In this document: positions 25,678 to 36,765 of the stretch, in pieces
Layout of the letters: each line of letters begins with the position of its first letter
How positions within the stretch are numbered: position 1 is the stretch's first letter
Origin: Hydrogenophaga sp.
GTDB lineage: Bacteria; Pseudomonadota; Gammaproteobacteria; Burkholderiales; Burkholderiaceae_C
NCBI RefSeq assembly: GCF_030373245.1
Contig: NZ_JAUCZF010000004.1
Span: 310,001 to 374,000 of the forward strand
DNA: 64,000 nt
Reading direction: 5' to 3'
Program-made: the position numbers and the translations under genes
Notes under the pieces: generated by a model
What the model was told of the DNA's origin: nothing
The model's database searches: none
What the model saw: the letters and a program-made list of their open reading frames with translations, nothing else

Positions 25678-26424
25678 ATGAAAAAGCTCATTGTTGGCAA
25701 CTGGAAGATGAACGGCTCGCTGGCCGCCAACCAGACGCTGGTTCAGGCGATGCTGGACGGTTTGGCTGGACAGGCGCCCGCGTCACACATGGCGTTGTGC
25801 GTTCCATCGCCCTATTTGGCGCAGATGCAATTGCGCCTGACAGGTTCTGCCATTGCCTGGGGCGCGCAAGATGTGTCGGCTCAGGAGCAGGGCGCTTTCA
25901 CCGGTGAGGTGAGCGCGGCCATGCTGAGAGACTTTGCTTGTCGCTACGCCATCGTGGGTCATTCCGAGCGACGCCAGTACCACGGCGAGACCGATTCGGT
26001 GGTGGCTTCCAAGGCACAACGAGCGTTGGCTGCGGGCATCACGCCGATCGTCTGCGTCGGTGAGACTCTGGCCGAGCGCGAAGCCGGACAGACCGAGGTT
26101 GTGGTCAAGCGCCAGCTGGCCGCTGTGATCCATGCGGTGGCGCATTGCACCAGTGAAATCGTGGTCGCCTACGAGCCGGTCTGGGCGATTGGCACGGGAC
26201 AGACCGCGACACCTGAACAGGCTCAGGCGGTGCACGCGGTGCTGCGAGGCCAGATTGCCGCTGCGACTCAGCACCCCGAGCGGGTTCACATTCTTTACGG
26301 TGGCAGCATGAACGCTGCCAACGCAGCCAGCCTGCTGGCCCAGCCTGACATCGATGGCGGACTGATCGGCGGTGCCTCGCTCAAAGCCGCCGACTTCCTT
26401 CAGATCGCCGCTGCCGGGGCCTGA
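25678..26424 (+). CDS. tpiA: Triosephosphate isomerase
   Basis: This 248-residue TIM-barrel enzyme interconverts dihydroxyacetone phosphate and glyceraldehyde 3-phosphate in glycolysis and gluconeogenesis. The substrate lysine is in GNWKMNGS, the electrophilic histidine in [13 protein letters not shown] and the catalytic glutamate in [19 protein letters not shown]. The phosphate-binding YGGSMNAAN is near the end. The start at 25678 follows GGGGAG; an ATG at 25660 overlapping the previous stop is an alternative adding six codons. Confidence 0.96.
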   Translation: MKKLIVGNWKMNGSLAANQTLVQAMLDGLAGQAPASHMALCVPSPYLAQMQLRLTGSAIAWGAQDVSAQEQGAFTGEVSAAMLRDFACRYAIVGHSERRQYHGETDSVVASKAQRALAAGITPIVCVGETLAEREAGQTEVVVKRQLAAVIHAVAHCTSEIVVAYEPVWAIGTGQTATPEQAQAVHAVLRGQIAAATQHPERVHILYGGSMNAANAASLLAQPDIDGGLIGGASLKAADFLQIAAAGA

Positions 26425-26455
26425 GCCCTGTTGCCCATCCCATTCGGAGTAAATC

Positions 26456-26866
26456 ATGAACGTTGTATTGACCATTCTTCTCGCCGTGCAGCTGCTGTCT
26501 GCCATCGGCATGATCGCGCTGATCCTGATGCAGCACGGCAAAGGTGCGGACGCAGGAGCGGCCTTTGGTGGCGGCGGTGCTGGCTCGGCCAGCCTGTTCG
26601 GCGCTTCGGGTGGGGCGAACTTCATGTCGCGCTCCACCGGCGTGTTGGCCGCCATTTTCCTCACCTGCACCCTGGGACTGGCCTACTTCGGCAACCTGCG
26701 CCAGGCGCCCAGCACGGGCAGCGTGCTCGAAGGCGCGGCGATGCCCGGCCAGCCGCCTGCAGCAGCGCAGATTCCCGACTCGAGCGGTGCGACCGCCGTG
26801 CCGGCACCGGTCGCTGTTGAAACGGCTCCGACCGGCACCGGCGCCGCGCAAATCCCGGGCAAGTAA
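26456..26866 (+). CDS. secG: Preprotein translocase subunit SecG
   Basis: This small inner-membrane protein of 136 residues helps the SecYEG channel export proteins. It has two membrane segments, about residues 3-25 and 55-75, joined by a glycine-rich loop (AAFGGGGAGSASLFGASGG), the hallmark of SecG. A low-complexity alanine- and proline-rich tail follows. tpiA-secG-tRNA-Leu is the usual order in proteobacteria. Confidence 0.94.
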   Translation: MNVVLTILLAVQLLSAIGMIALILMQHGKGADAGAAFGGGGAGSASLFGASGGANFMSRSTGVLAAIFLTCTLGLAYFGNLRQAPSTGSVLEGAAMPGQPPAAAQIPDSSGATAVPAPVAVETAPTGTGAAQIPGK

Positions 26867-27033
26867 GCCTGGTGCAAATCCCCCGTGGTGTGATCGGAAT
26901 TCTCAAGATGCGTGAATCCCGATACCGCGAGGAAATCCCCGGCTTTGCCCCGAAATCGGGTGTGATTCAGGGTAAACTCTGAGGCTGTTATTCAGGGTTC
27001 ACACAGACCTCGTGAATCCGGCAGACAGACCCA

Positions 27034-27118
27034 GCCGACGTGGTGAAATTGGTAGACACGCTATCTTGAGGGGGTAGTGGCGAAAGCTGTGCGAGTTCGA
27101 GTCTCGCCGTCGGCACCA
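27034..27118 (+). tRNA. tRNA-Leu (anticodon GAG)
   Basis: The sequence folds into a class II tRNA with acceptor arms GCCGACG and CGTCGGC. The anticodon stem CTATC/GGTAG encloses the loop TTGAGGG, giving anticodon GAG (leucine CUC/CUU). A long variable arm (TGGCGAAAGCTG region) and the T arm GCGAG-TTCGAGT-CTCGC are visible. The CCA end is encoded. It lies directly upstream of nuoA, as in many beta- and gammaproteobacteria. Confidence 0.96.
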
Positions 27119-27167
27119 ATCTTTGGACAACATGGCCTCCACGGTCATGTCAGTGGAATGCACCAAG

Positions 27168-27527
27168 ATGAGTCTTGAACAATACCTCCCCGTGCTTTTG
27201 TTCATCTTGGTGGGCCTTGCCGTCGGGGTCATCCCGCAGGTACTGGGCTACATCCTGGGCCCAAACCGCCCGGATGCCGAGAAGAACTCCCCTTACGAGT
27301 GCGGCTTCGAGGCCTTCGAAGACGCGCGCATGAAGTTCGATGTCCGCTACTACCTGGTGGCCATCCTCTTTATCTTGTTTGACCTCGAGATCGCGTTCCT
27401 CATCCCTTGGGCCGTGGCGCTGGGTGAGATCGGCATGACCGGCTTTCTGGCCGGTGTCATGTTCCTCGCCATCCTCACGGTCGGATTTGTCTACGAGTGG
27501 AAAAAAGGTGCGCTCGACTGGGAGTGA
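27168..27527 (+). CDS. nuoA: NADH-quinone oxidoreductase subunit A
   Basis: This 119-residue membrane subunit of complex I has three transmembrane helices, with the conserved loop [20 protein letters not shown] that reaches the quinone site. It is the first gene of a complete 14-gene nuo operon. The ATG at 27168 gives the family length; in-frame codons reaching back to the tRNA gene are leader. Confidence 0.96.
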   Translation: MSLEQYLPVLLFILVGLAVGVIPQVLGYILGPNRPDAEKNSPYECGFEAFEDARMKFDVRYYLVAILFILFDLEIAFLIPWAVALGEIGMTGFLAGVMFLAILTVGFVYEWKKGALDWE

Positions 27528-27563
27528 AGCCTCCCTTTGATCGCAACCAACCCGGAGCAGCAC

Positions 27564-28043
27564 ATGATTGAAGGCGTATTCAAGGAAGGTTTTGTCACCA
27601 CGAGCTACGACTCGGTGGTGAACTGGGCCAAGACCGGTTCCCTCTGGCCCATGACCTTTGGATTGGCCTGTTGCGCCGTTGAGATGATGCACGCCGCCGC
27701 CGCACGCTACGACATCGGGCGCTTTGGCGCCGAGGTGTTTCGTGCCAGTCCTCGCCAGTCCGATCTGATGATCGTGGCGGGAACGCTGTGTAACAAGATG
27801 GCGCCCGCCTTGCGCAAGGTGTATGACCAGATGGCCGAGCCCCGTTGGGTGCTCTCCATGGGCTCGTGCGCCAACGGCGGTGGCTATTACCACTACAGCT
27901 ACTCTGTCGTGCGCGGTTGTGACCGCATCGTGCCGGTGGATGTGTACGTGCCGGGCTGCCCGCCGACGGCCGAGGCCTTGATCTACGGGATCATCCAGTT
28001 GCAGCAGAAGATCCGCCGCACCAACACGATCGCGCGCGCCTGA
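27564..28043 (+). CDS. nuoB: NADH-quinone oxidoreductase subunit B
   Basis: This 159-residue peripheral subunit carries cluster N2, the last iron-sulfur centre before quinone. Ligands are the adjacent cysteines in GLACCAVEM plus those in [10 protein letters not shown] and VPGCPPTAE. The ATG at 27564 follows CGGAGC. An ATG nine codons earlier is less likely. Confidence 0.97.
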   Translation: MIEGVFKEGFVTTSYDSVVNWAKTGSLWPMTFGLACCAVEMMHAAAARYDIGRFGAEVFRASPRQSDLMIVAGTLCNKMAPALRKVYDQMAEPRWVLSMGSCANGGGYYHYSYSVVRGCDRIVPVDVYVPGCPPTAEALIYGIIQLQQKIRRTNTIARA

Positions 28044-28069
28044 GCGGCGCCGCCGCCAGCAGCGACACC

Positions 28070-28702
28070 ATGAGCGATACCTTGACCGACACACCCGTCG
28101 ACATTTCCACCAGTCCCGAAGCGCTGCAGGCCACCGTGGCCGCGCTGCTCGGGGACCGCGTCCACTCGCTCACCATCGAGCGCGAAGAGCTCACTCTGGT
28201 GGTGGTGGCGTCAGACTACCTGGCCGTCATGCAGACCTTGCGAGACGCGCCACAGACACGTTTCGAACAATTGATTGACCTCTGTGGCCTGGACTACTCC
28301 ACCTACGGCGACGGCCGCTGGGAGGGCCAGCGCTTTGCGGCGGTGTCCCACCTGCTGTCCGTCAGCCTCAACCACCGCCTGCGGGTGAGGGTGTTCTGCG
28401 CAGAAGATGATTTCCCGGTGCTCGACTCCGTGTCGCTGCTCTGGGCCTCGGCCAACTGGTACGAGCGCGAAGCCTTCGATCTGTTTGGCATTGTGTTCGA
28501 AGGGCACAACGACCTTCGCCGCATCCTCACCGACTACGGTTTCATCGGACACCCGTTCCGCAAGGATTTCCCGCTCTCGGGCCATGTGGAGATGCGCTAC
28601 GACGTCGAGCGTCAGCGCGTCGTTTATGAGCCGGTGACCATCGAACCGCGCGAAATCACGCCGCGCGTGATCCGCGAAGACAACTACGGTGGTTTGCACT
28701 GA
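28070..28702 (+). CDS. nuoC: NADH-quinone oxidoreductase subunit C
   Basis: This 210-residue hydrophilic subunit of the complex I connecting module contains the family signature [21 protein letters not shown] (given here as [15 protein letters not shown]) and [15 protein letters not shown]. It is separate from NuoD, unlike the NuoCD fusion in Escherichia coli. Its stop overlaps the nuoD start by one base (TGATG). Confidence 0.96.
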   Translation: MSDTLTDTPVDISTSPEALQATVAALLGDRVHSLTIEREELTLVVVASDYLAVMQTLRDAPQTRFEQLIDLCGLDYSTYGDGRWEGQRFAAVSHLLSVSLNHRLRVRVFCAEDDFPVLDSVSLLWASANWYEREAFDLFGIVFEGHNDLRRILTDYGFIGHPFRKDFPLSGHVEMRYDVERQRVVYEPVTIEPREITPRVIREDNYGGLH

Positions 28703-29955
28703 TGGCTGAAATCAAGAATTACACCCTGAACTTCGGGCCCCAGCATCCGGCAGCGCACGGCGTGCTGCGACTGGTGTTGGAGCTTGATGGTGAGGTGGTG
28801 CAGCGCGCCGACCCGCACATCGGCCTTTTGCACCGGGCCACCGAAAAGCTCGCCGAGCACAAGACCTACATCCAGTCGCTGCCCTACATGGATCGGCTGG
28901 ATTACGTGTCGATGATGTGCAACGAGCACGCCTACTGCCTGGCCATCGAGAAACTGTTGGGTATCGAGGTTCCGATCCGCGCACAGTACATCCGCGTGAT
29001 GTTCAGCGAGATCACCCGCTTGATGAACCATCTGATGTGGCTGGGTTCGCATGGCAACGATTGCGGCAGCTCCACCATCCTGATTTACGCGTTTCGCGAG
29101 CGAGAAGACCTGTTCGACATGTACGAAGCGGTGTCGGGTGCGCGCATGCACGCGGCCTATTTCCGTCCGGGCGGTGTCTACCGCGACCTGCCGGACTCCA
29201 TGCCGCAGTACCAGCACAGCAAGATCCGCAATGCCAAGGCGATGGCGGAGATGAATACGAACCGCCAAGGTTCGCTGCTGGACTTCATCGACGACTTCAC
29301 TCAGCGCTTTCCTACCTACCTGGCCGAGTACCACACGCTGCTCACGGACAACCGCATCTGGAAGCAGCGCACCGTCGGTATCGGTGTCGTGACGCCCGAG
29401 CGAGCCCTCAACCTGGGCATGACGGGTCCCATGCTGCGCGGCTCGGGTATCGCCTGGGATCTGCGCAAGAAGCAGCCGTACGACGTATACGACCGCATGG
29501 ACTTCGACATTCCGGTGGGCAAGACGGGGGACACCTACGACCGCTACCTGGTGCGCATGGAGGAGATGAAGCAGTCCAACCGCATCATCCAGCAGTGCGT
29601 GAAATGGCTGCGTGCCAACCCCGGCCCGGTGATCACCGACAACCACAAGGTGGCTCCGCCCGCGCGCGAATCGATGAAAGCCAACATGGAGGAGCTGATC
29701 CACCATTTCAAGCTGTTCACCGAAGGCTTCCACGTGCCCGAGGGTGAGGCCTATGCCGCCGTCGAGCACCCCAAGGGCGAGTTCGGCATCTACCTGGTGA
29801 GCGACGGCGCCAACAAGCCGTATCGCCTCAAGATCCGGGCCCCGGGCTTCGCCCACTTGTCCACCATGGACGAGATGGCCAAGGGCCACATGCTGGCCGA
29901 CGCCGTGGCCATCATCGGCACCATGGACATTGTTTTCGGAGAGATTGATCGATGA
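28702..29955 (+). CDS. nuoD: NADH-quinone oxidoreductase subunit D
   Basis: This 417-residue subunit forms much of the quinone-binding cavity with NuoB and descends from hydrogenase large subunits. Conserved segments are [19 protein letters not shown] at the N-terminus and [10 protein letters not shown]. Its stop overlaps nuoE by four bases (ATGA). Confidence 0.97.
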   Translation: MAEIKNYTLNFGPQHPAAHGVLRLVLELDGEVVQRADPHIGLLHRATEKLAEHKTYIQSLPYMDRLDYVSMMCNEHAYCLAIEKLLGIEVPIRAQYIRVMFSEITRLMNHLMWLGSHGNDCGSSTILIYAFREREDLFDMYEAVSGARMHAAYFRPGGVYRDLPDSMPQYQHSKIRNAKAMAEMNTNRQGSLLDFIDDFTQRFPTYLAEYHTLLTDNRIWKQRTVGIGVVTPERALNLGMTGPMLRGSGIAWDLRKKQPYDVYDRMDFDIPVGKTGDTYDRYLVRMEEMKQSNRIIQQCVKWLRANPGPVITDNHKVAPPARESMKANMEELIHHFKLFTEGFHVPEGEAYAAVEHPKGEFGIYLVSDGANKPYRLKIRAPGFAHLSTMDEMAKGHMLADAVAIIGTMDIVFGEIDR

Positions 29956-30500
29956 CAGCGACGACCGCTGGACACCACGGCGCGGTTGACGCGCTGGTGT
30001 TGTCGGCTTCCACCCAAGCCCGCTTTGCGCGCGAAGTTGCCAAGTACCCCGCCGATCAGGCGCAGTCGGCCGTGATGGCCTGCCTGTCCATCGTCCAGCA
30101 TGAGCAGGGTCACGTCAGCGTGGCCGCCGAGAAGGCGGTTGCCGACTACCTGGGCATGTCGCCGATCGCGGTGCACGAGGTCACGACTTTCTACAACATG
30201 TACAACCAGCGCGCGGTGGGCAAGTTCAAGCTCAACGTCTGCACCAACCTGCCGTGCCAGCTGCGCGATGGTCACAAGGCGCTGCAACACCTGGAGCACA
30301 AGCTCGGCATCGCCATGGGCGAAACCACGGCCGACGGCCTGTTCACCCTGCAGCAAAGCGAGTGCCTGGGTGCCTGTGCCGATGCGCCGGTGATGCTGGT
30401 CAACGACCGCCACATGTGCAGCTTCATGAGCCACGACAAGCTCGATCAGCTGATCGAAGGACTTGCCGTAGCCGAAACGAACACAAAGGGCACCGCATGA
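29952..30500 (+). CDS. nuoE: NADH-quinone oxidoreductase subunit E
   Basis: This 182-residue thioredoxin-fold subunit of the NADH-input module binds the [2Fe-2S] cluster N1a through cysteines in CTNLPCQL and in [12 protein letters not shown]. It has a somewhat long N-terminal part. Both ends overlap neighbours by four bases. Confidence 0.96.
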   Translation: MTATTAGHHGAVDALVLSASTQARFAREVAKYPADQAQSAVMACLSIVQHEQGHVSVAAEKAVADYLGMSPIAVHEVTTFYNMYNQRAVGKFKLNVCTNLPCQLRDGHKALQHLEHKLGIAMGETTADGLFTLQQSECLGACADAPVMLVNDRHMCSFMSHDKLDQLIEGLAVAETNTKGTA

Positions 30501-31864
30501 ACGCAGAGCAAGTTATTGCGCAGTTCCGCGCCACCGGCGTGCAAAGCTGCTTCCACGGTCGCCACATCAATCCGCAGATCTACGCCGGCCTCGACGGCAG
30601 CAACTGGTCGCTCAAGGACTACGAGGCGCGTGGCGGCTACCAGGCGCTGCGCAAGGTGCTGGGCAAGGACGGCTTGGCGCCCGATCCCGAAACGGGTGTG
30701 GTTGGCCTGACCAAAGACGAGGTGATCGCCACCGTCAAGGAGTCTGCGCTGCGCGGTCGCGGTGGCGCAGGCTTCCCCACCGGCCTCAAGTGGAGCTTCA
30801 TGCCGCGCCAGTTCCCGGGTCAGAAGTACTTGGTCTGCAACTCCGATGAGGGCGAGCCGGGGACCTGCAAGGACCGCGACATCCTGATGTACAACCCGCA
30901 CATCGTCATCGAAGGCATGGCGATCGCCGCTTACGCGATGGGCATCAGCGTGGGCTACAACTACATTCACGGCGAGATCTTCCAGGAGTACGAACGTTTC
31001 GAGGCCGCGCTGGAAGAGGCTCGTGCGGCTGGCTACCTGGGCGACGCCATCTTGGGCAGCGAATTCAATTTCCAGCTGCACGCCTTCCATGGCTTCGGCG
31101 CCTATATCTGCGGCGAAGAAACCGCGCTGCTGGAATCGCTGGAAGGCAAGAAGGGCCAGCCGCGCTTCAAGCCGCCGTTTCCGGCCAGCTTCGGCCTCTA
31201 CGGCAAGCCCACCACGATCAACAACACCGAGACCTTTGCGGCCGTGCCCTGGATCATCCGCAACGGCGGCCAGGCCTACCTCGAATGCGGCAAGCCCAAC
31301 AACGGTGGCACCAAGATCTACTCCGTCAGTGGTGACGTCAACCTGCCCGGCAATTACGAGGTGCCCATGGGCACGCCGTTTGCCAAGCTGCTGGAACTCG
31401 CCGGCGGTGTGCGCACCGGTCGCACGCTCAAGGCGGTGATTCCCGGGGGCTCGTCGGCACCGGTGCTGCCGGCGCACATCATGATGGAGTGCACGATGGA
31501 CTACGACTCCATCGCCAAGGCTGGCTCGATGCTGGGCTCGGGCGCGGTCATCGTCATGGACGACTCCCGCTGCATGGTCGAGTCGCTCAAGCGCCTGTCT
31601 TATTTCTACATGCACGAGTCCTGTGGCCAGTGCACACCGTGCCGCGAAGGCACGGGCTGGTTGTGGCGACTGGTGGACAAGATCCACCGGGGCGACGGCC
31701 GTCCGTCCGATATGGCGCTGCTGGACAACGTGGCCGAGAACATCATGGGTCGCACCATCTGCGCCCTGGGTGATGCTGCGGCGATGCCCGTGCGCGCCAT
31801 GATCAAGCACTTCCGGCCCGAGTTCGAGGCCATGATCAAGGCCGATGCGGTCGCGGCGGTTTGA
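30497..31864 (+). CDS. nuoF: NADH-quinone oxidoreductase subunit F
   Basis: This 455-residue flavoprotein is where NADH is oxidised. The FMN/NADH-binding motif [17 protein letters not shown] is near residue 90 and a second glycine-rich segment, [14 protein letters not shown], follows. Cluster N3 ligands are in [12 protein letters not shown], with a fourth cysteine in [10 protein letters not shown]. Start 30497 is in the ATGA overlap with nuoE. Confidence 0.97.
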   Translation: MNAEQVIAQFRATGVQSCFHGRHINPQIYAGLDGSNWSLKDYEARGGYQALRKVLGKDGLAPDPETGVVGLTKDEVIATVKESALRGRGGAGFPTGLKWSFMPRQFPGQKYLVCNSDEGEPGTCKDRDILMYNPHIVIEGMAIAAYAMGISVGYNYIHGEIFQEYERFEAALEEARAAGYLGDAILGSEFNFQLHAFHGFGAYICGEETALLESLEGKKGQPRFKPPFPASFGLYGKPTTINNTETFAAVPWIIRNGGQAYLECGKPNNGGTKIYSVSGDVNLPGNYEVPMGTPFAKLLELAGGVRTGRTLKAVIPGGSSAPVLPAHIMMECTMDYDSIAKAGSMLGSGAVIVMDDSRCMVESLKRLSYFYMHESCGQCTPCREGTGWLWRLVDKIHRGDGRPSDMALLDNVAENIMGRTICALGDAAAMPVRAMIKHFRPEFEAMIKADAVAAV

Positions 31865-31877
31865 AGACGTATCCCAA

Positions 31878-34025
31878 ATGATTGAAATCGAACTCGACGG
31901 TCAGAAAGTGGAAGTGCCGCCCGGCAGCATGGTGATGCATGCAGCCGACAAGGCGGGCACCTACATCCCCCACTTCTGCTATCACAAGAAGCTGTCCATC
32001 GCGGCCAATTGCCGCATGTGCCTGGTCGAGGTGGAGAAGGCGCCCAAGCCCATGCCCGCCTGCGCCACACCAGTGACTCAGGGCATGATCGTGCGCACCA
32101 AGTCCGACAAGGCCATCAAGGCGCAGAAGTCGGTGATGGAGTTTCTGCTCATCAACCATCCGCTGGACTGCCCGATTTGCGATCAGGGCGGCGAGTGCCA
32201 GTTGCAGGACCTGGCCGTGGGTTACGGTGGTTCAGGCTCGCGCTACGAGGAAGAAAAGCGCGTGGTATTTCACAAGGACGCTGGCCCGCTCATCTCCATG
32301 GAAGAGATGAGCCGCTGCATCCATTGCACGCGCTGCGTTCGCTTTGGGCAGGAGATCGGCGGGGTGATGGAGCTGGGGATGTCGCACCGCGGCGAACACG
32401 CCGAGATCGAGACTTTTGTCGGCCAGTCGATCGACTCGGAGTTGTCGGGCAACATGATCGACATCTGCCCGGTGGGCGCGCTCACCAGCAAGCCGTTTCG
32501 TTACCAGGCCCGCACCTGGGAGCTGTCGCGCCGCAAGTCGGTGAGCCCGCACGATTCCACCGGTGCCAATCTCATCGTACAGGTCAAGAACCATCAGGTG
32601 ATGCGTGTGGTGCCACTGGAGAACGAAGCCGTCAACGAGTGCTGGATCGCTGACCGGGATCGCTTCTCTTATGAAGCGCTGGGCAGTGCCGATCGCCTCA
32701 CTGCGCCCATGATCAAGCAGGGCGGGCAGTGGCAAACGGTGGACTGGCAGACCGCGATGGAGTACGTCGCCAATGGCCTCAAGCAGGTCAGAGCCGAACA
32801 TGGTGCCCAGGCCATCGGCCTGCTCGCCAGCCCGCACAGCACGGTCGAAGAGCTGGCCCTGGCTGGTGCGCTGGTGCGCGGTCTGGGCAGCGAAAACATC
32901 GACGCCCGCTTGCGTCATGCCGATTTCTCCTGCGCAGCCGCCCCAGGTGTGGCGCGTTGGCTGGGTCTGCCGATCGCTGAACTGACCACGCTGCAGCGTG
33001 TGCTGGTGGTGGGCTCCAACCTGCGCAAGGATCATCCCTTGTTCGCCCAGCGAATTCGTCAGGCGGTTCGTCATGGCGCGCAACTGAATGTGTTGGCGGG
33101 GCAGACGCCCGACTGGGCGATGCCGGTGGCCCATACCGTGCAGGCCGATGTTTCCGCCTGGGTGGTCGCGCTGGCGGGCATCGCGGCTGCAGTGGCCCAG
33201 GCGGCTGATGTTCAGTCGCCCGTGGCCGCACCCGTCAGCGACGAGGCGCGCGCGGTGGCCAAATCGCTTCTGAGCGGCGAGCGAAAGGCCATTCTGCTCG
33301 GCAATGCAGCTGCCCACCATGAAAAGGCCAGCAGCTTGCTGGCACTGGCACTGTGGATTGGCGAACATACCGGTGCGAAAGTGGGCTACCTCACCGAAGC
33401 GGCCAACACCGTCGGTGCCCAGCTGGTGAACGCCATTCCTGGCCCTGGCGGGCAGCACGCGGCGCAGATGCTCGCGGGTGGTGTGAAGGCCGCATTGCTG
33501 CTCAATCTGGAGCCAGGTGCCGATTCGGCTGTGGATGGTGCAGCGCTGGCCCAGTCCGGCATGGTCGTCACGTTCAGCCCGTTCCGAACCAACCTGGACA
33601 TCAGCGATGTGCTGCTGCCCATTGCTCCTTTCAGTGAGACCTCGGGTTCGTTCGTCAATGCCGAAGGCCGGCTGCAAAGTTTCCACGCCGTGGTGCGCCC
33701 ACTCGGCGAAACACGGCCCGCATGGAAGGTGCTGCGCGTGCTTGGCAACCTTCTGGCCTTGCCCGGCTTTGATGCCGACTCGTCGGCGGCGGTGCTTGCT
33801 GCTGCGCTGCCGGGGGTGAGCAGTGGCCAGACGGTGGATGCCGCGCGCCTGTCCAATGACGCAGCAGGGCTGGGCCCTGCAGCTGCCGATCAGTCGCCTG
33901 CGGCGAAGGCACCTTGCGTAGCCAGCATTTACCAGCTCGATGGCCTGGTGCGCCGTGCGCCTTCGCTGCAGCTGACGCAAGACGCGCGCAATGCCTGCGG
34001 CGAGGTTGAGGGAGCCAGCGCATGA
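31878..34025 (+). CDS. nuoG: NADH-quinone oxidoreductase subunit G
   Basis: This 715-residue iron-sulfur subunit holds N1b (cysteines in [20 protein letters not shown]), then N5 and N4 ([16 protein letters not shown] and [10 protein letters not shown]). The C-terminal half is a molybdopterin-oxidoreductase-like domain without cofactor role. The start at 31878 begins with [16 protein letters not shown]. The end overlaps nuoH by four bases. Confidence 0.96.
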   Translation: MIEIELDGQKVEVPPGSMVMHAADKAGTYIPHFCYHKKLSIAANCRMCLVEVEKAPKPMPACATPVTQGMIVRTKSDKAIKAQKSVMEFLLINHPLDCPICDQGGECQLQDLAVGYGGSGSRYEEEKRVVFHKDAGPLISMEEMSRCIHCTRCVRFGQEIGGVMELGMSHRGEHAEIETFVGQSIDSELSGNMIDICPVGALTSKPFRYQARTWELSRRKSVSPHDSTGANLIVQVKNHQVMRVVPLENEAVNECWIADRDRFSYEALGSADRLTAPMIKQGGQWQTVDWQTAMEYVANGLKQVRAEHGAQAIGLLASPHSTVEELALAGALVRGLGSENIDARLRHADFSCAAAPGVARWLGLPIAELTTLQRVLVVGSNLRKDHPLFAQRIRQAVRHGAQLNVLAGQTPDWAMPVAHTVQADVSAWVVALAGIAAAVAQAADVQSPVAAPVSDEARAVAKSLLSGERKAILLGNAAAHHEKASSLLALALWIGEHTGAKVGYLTEAANTVGAQLVNAIPGPGGQHAAQMLAGGVKAALLLNLEPGADSAVDGAALAQSGMVVTFSPFRTNLDISDVLLPIAPFSETSGSFVNAEGRLQSFHAVVRPLGETRPAWKVLRVLGNLLALPGFDADSSAAVLAAALPGVSSGQTVDAARLSNDAAGLGPAAADQSPAAKAPCVASIYQLDGLVRRAPSLQLTQDARNACGEVEGASA

Positions 34026-35104
34026 TCGATGCGATGTACAACGGTGGCCTCGGGCTGATCGCCGCACCCTGGTGGACGACAGCCGCCTGGCCGGTGATCT
34101 GGAGCCTGATCAAGATCGTGGCTGTTCTCGCTCCGCTGATGGGGGCGGTGGCCTACCTGACGCTTTGGGAGCGCAAGCTGCTGGGCTTCATGCAGGTGCG
34201 CCTGGGCCCGAACCGTGTCGGGCCATTTGGCCTGCTGCAACCCATCGCCGATGCGATCAAGCTGCTGACCAAGGAAATCATCAGTCCGAGCGCAGCCAGC
34301 AGTGGCTTGTTCCGCCTTGGTCCCATGATGGCGATCATGCCGGCTTTGGCCGCCTGGGTGGCGGTGCCATTCGGCCCTGACGCGATCCTCGCCAACGTCA
34401 ATGCGGGTCTGCTCTTGATCCTGGCCATCACCTCGATCGAGGTGTACGGCGTGATCATTGCCGGCTGGGCATCGAACTCCAAATACGCTTTCCTGGGCGC
34501 TTTGCGCGCATCGGCCCAGATGGTGAGCTACGAAATTGCCATCGGCTTCTGTTTCCTCATCGTCGTGATGACCGCCGGCAGCCTTCACCTGGGCGAGATC
34601 GTGGCGTCGCAGGCGCGTGGCATGGGGGCGGACATGGGCCTGAACTTCCTGTCCTGGAACTGGCTGCCGCTGCTGCCGATCTTTGTGGTGTTCCTGATTT
34701 CCGGCGTGGCCGAGACCAATCGTCACCCCTTTGACGTGGTCGAGGGCGAGGCGGAAATCGTGGCCGGCCACATGGTCGAGTACTCGGGCATGGGCTTCGC
34801 CATCTTCTTCCTGGCGGAGTACGCCAGCATGTGGCTGGTGTCCATTCTCGCGGTGCTGATGTTTCTGGGCGGCTGGCTGCCGCCAGTGGACAGCGCCGTG
34901 TTCAACTGGATTCCAGGCTGGATCTGGCTCGGCCTCAAGACCTTCCTGGTGGTCTCGATCTTCATCTGGCTGCGAGCCACGTTCCCGCGCTTCCGCTACG
35001 ACCAGATCATGCGTCTGGGGTGGAAGATCTTCATCCCTGTGACCCTGATCTGGCTGCTGCTTGTGGGCGGACTGATGCAGACCTCGTGGAACATCTGGAA
35101 GTAA
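34022..35104 (+). CDS. nuoH: NADH-quinone oxidoreductase subunit H
   Basis: This 360-residue subunit with about eight helices joins the membrane arm to the quinone cavity. Conserved parts are [19 protein letters not shown] and the loop [20 protein letters not shown], rich in acidic residues thought to start proton transfer. Confidence 0.97.
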   Translation: MIDAMYNGGLGLIAAPWWTTAAWPVIWSLIKIVAVLAPLMGAVAYLTLWERKLLGFMQVRLGPNRVGPFGLLQPIADAIKLLTKEIISPSAASSGLFRLGPMMAIMPALAAWVAVPFGPDAILANVNAGLLLILAITSIEVYGVIIAGWASNSKYAFLGALRASAQMVSYEIAIGFCFLIVVMTAGSLHLGEIVASQARGMGADMGLNFLSWNWLPLLPIFVVFLISGVAETNRHPFDVVEGEAEIVAGHMVEYSGMGFAIFFLAEYASMWLVSILAVLMFLGGWLPPVDSAVFNWIPGWIWLGLKTFLVVSIFIWLRATFPRFRYDQIMRLGWKIFIPVTLIWLLLVGGLMQTSWNIWK

Positions 35105-35143
35105 GTCCGCTACCTTGATGACAGACCTCTCAGGACAACGCTC

Positions 35144-35689
35144 ATGACCACCACCACCGCACCCATCGCTGCTCGCGTCACTGCGCCGGCCGTTGTTGCG
35201 CCGTTTTCGATGCGTGACTTCTTCAAGAGCTTTCTCCTGGTCGAGCTGATCAAGGGGATGGCCTTGACCGGTCGCTATGCACTGCGCCGAAAGATCACAG
35301 TGCAGTTTCCGGAAGAAAAAACGCCACTCTCGCCACGCTTTCGAGGCCTCCACGCTCAGCGGCGCTACGAAAACGGCGAAGAGCGCTGCATCGCCTGCAA
35401 GCTCTGTGAAGCAGTGTGCCCAGCGATGGCGATCACCATTGAATCCGATGTGCGCGACGACGGCACGCGCCGCACCACCCGCTACGACATCGACCTGACC
35501 AAATGCATCTTTTGCGGCTTCTGCGAAGAGGCCTGCCCGGTGGACGCCATCGTTGAAACCCACATCCTCGAATACCACGGAGAAAAACGCGGCGATCTCT
35601 ATTTCACCAAAGAGATGCTGCTGGCTGTGGGTGACCGCTACGAAGCCGACATTGCCGCTGCGCGCGCAGCCGACGCACCCTATCGCTGA
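35144..35689 (+). CDS. nuoI: NADH-quinone oxidoreductase subunit I
   Basis: This ferredoxin-like subunit carries clusters N6a and N6b through [12 protein letters not shown] and [12 protein letters not shown]. It is 181 residues long, about 15-20 more than usual. The extra threonine- and alanine-rich N-terminus may be real, or translation may begin at the ATG at 35210 ([13 protein letters not shown]). Confidence 0.95.
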   Translation: MTTTTAPIAARVTAPAVVAPFSMRDFFKSFLLVELIKGMALTGRYALRRKITVQFPEEKTPLSPRFRGLHAQRRYENGEERCIACKLCEAVCPAMAITIESDVRDDGTRRTTRYDIDLTKCIFCGFCEEACPVDAIVETHILEYHGEKRGDLYFTKEMLLAVGDRYEADIAAARAADAPYR

Positions 35690-35776
35690 CACTGGCCACG
35701 CCCGGCGCGCTGTGCGCTGAGCGTGACCACCACCGCCCACCACCCACTCCGCCTGACGCTCTCACGCCCACCGTCC

Positions 35777-36415
35777 ATGGATTACCAGATCGGCTTTTTT
35801 TACCTGTTCGCGGGAGTGCTGCTGTTTGCAGCCTATCGTGTGATCACCGCGCGCAACCCGGTACACGCGGTGCTCTACCTGATGCTGTCTTTCTCGCAGG
35901 CCGCTGCCCTGTGGTTGTTGCTCAAGGCCGAATTCCTGGGCCTCACCCTGGTGCTGGTTTACCTGGGGGCCGTGATGGTGCTGTTCCTGTTCGTGGTGAT
36001 GATGCTGGACATCAAGCTCGAAGGCGATCGCTGGTCGTTCTGGCAACACTTTCCGCTCGCCGCGGTGCTGGGCGCTGTGGTGGCTGCACAGATCATCGCC
36101 GTGCTGTGGGTCGGCTTCCCCAATATCACCTTGCCTCCGGTTGTCCCTGGTGCCGAGGAGGTATCCAACACCAAGGCCCTGGGCCTGCTGCTGTACACCG
36201 ACTACCTGTACCCGATTGAAGTGGCGGCGGTGATCCTGCTGGTGGCCATGGTGGCCGCAATCGCGCTCACCCTGCGCCAGCGCAAGGACAGCAAGGCGAT
36301 CAACCCGGGTGTGCAGGTGAGTGTTCGCGCCAGCGATCGCCTGGTGGTGGTGCCCATGAACTCCACGCAAAAGCCCGCGCCATTGGCCGCTGCGCCAGAG
36401 GAGGGCAAGGCATGA
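35777..36415 (+). CDS. nuoJ: NADH-quinone oxidoreductase subunit J
   Basis: This 212-residue membrane subunit has five helices, including the conserved [20 protein letters not shown] that takes part in coupling. Its C-terminal tail is hydrophilic. The start at 35777 is the family start; an open frame from 35723 precedes it. It overlaps nuoK by four bases. Confidence 0.95.
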   Translation: MDYQIGFFYLFAGVLLFAAYRVITARNPVHAVLYLMLSFSQAAALWLLLKAEFLGLTLVLVYLGAVMVLFLFVVMMLDIKLEGDRWSFWQHFPLAAVLGAVVAAQIIAVLWVGFPNITLPPVVPGAEEVSNTKALGLLLYTDYLYPIEVAAVILLVAMVAAIALTLRQRKDSKAINPGVQVSVRASDRLVVVPMNSTQKPAPLAAAPEEGKA

Positions 36416-36723
36416 GCTCGTTGACTCTGGGTCACTTCCTGTCGGTGGGCGCGATCCTGTTTGCGCTGTCGGTGATTGGCATCTTTCTCAACCGCAAGAA
36501 CCTGATCGTGCTGCTGATGGCCATCGAACTGATGCTGCTGGCGGTCAACATGAACTTCGTGGCCTTCTCTTACTTCCTGGGCGACATGCACGGCCAGGTT
36601 TTCGTGTTCTTCATCCTCACCGTGGCGGCCGCTGAGTCGGCGATCGGTCTGGCGATCCTGGTGCTGCTGTTCCGCAACCGCGCGTCCATCAGTGTCGAAG
36701 AACTCAACACCCTCAAAGGCTGA
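36412..36723 (+). CDS. nuoK: NADH-quinone oxidoreductase subunit K
   Basis: This 103-residue subunit has three helices, the two conserved membrane glutamates lying in [16 protein letters not shown] and [14 protein letters not shown]. It is homologous to MrpC. Confidence 0.97.
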   Translation: MSSLTLGHFLSVGAILFALSVIGIFLNRKNLIVLLMAIELMLLAVNMNFVAFSYFLGDMHGQVFVFFILTVAAAESAIGLAILVLLFRNRASISVEELNTLKG

Positions 36724-36765
36724 GGCCCGCGTCACCCCTCGTCACGCGATCTCAGGCAAGACCTC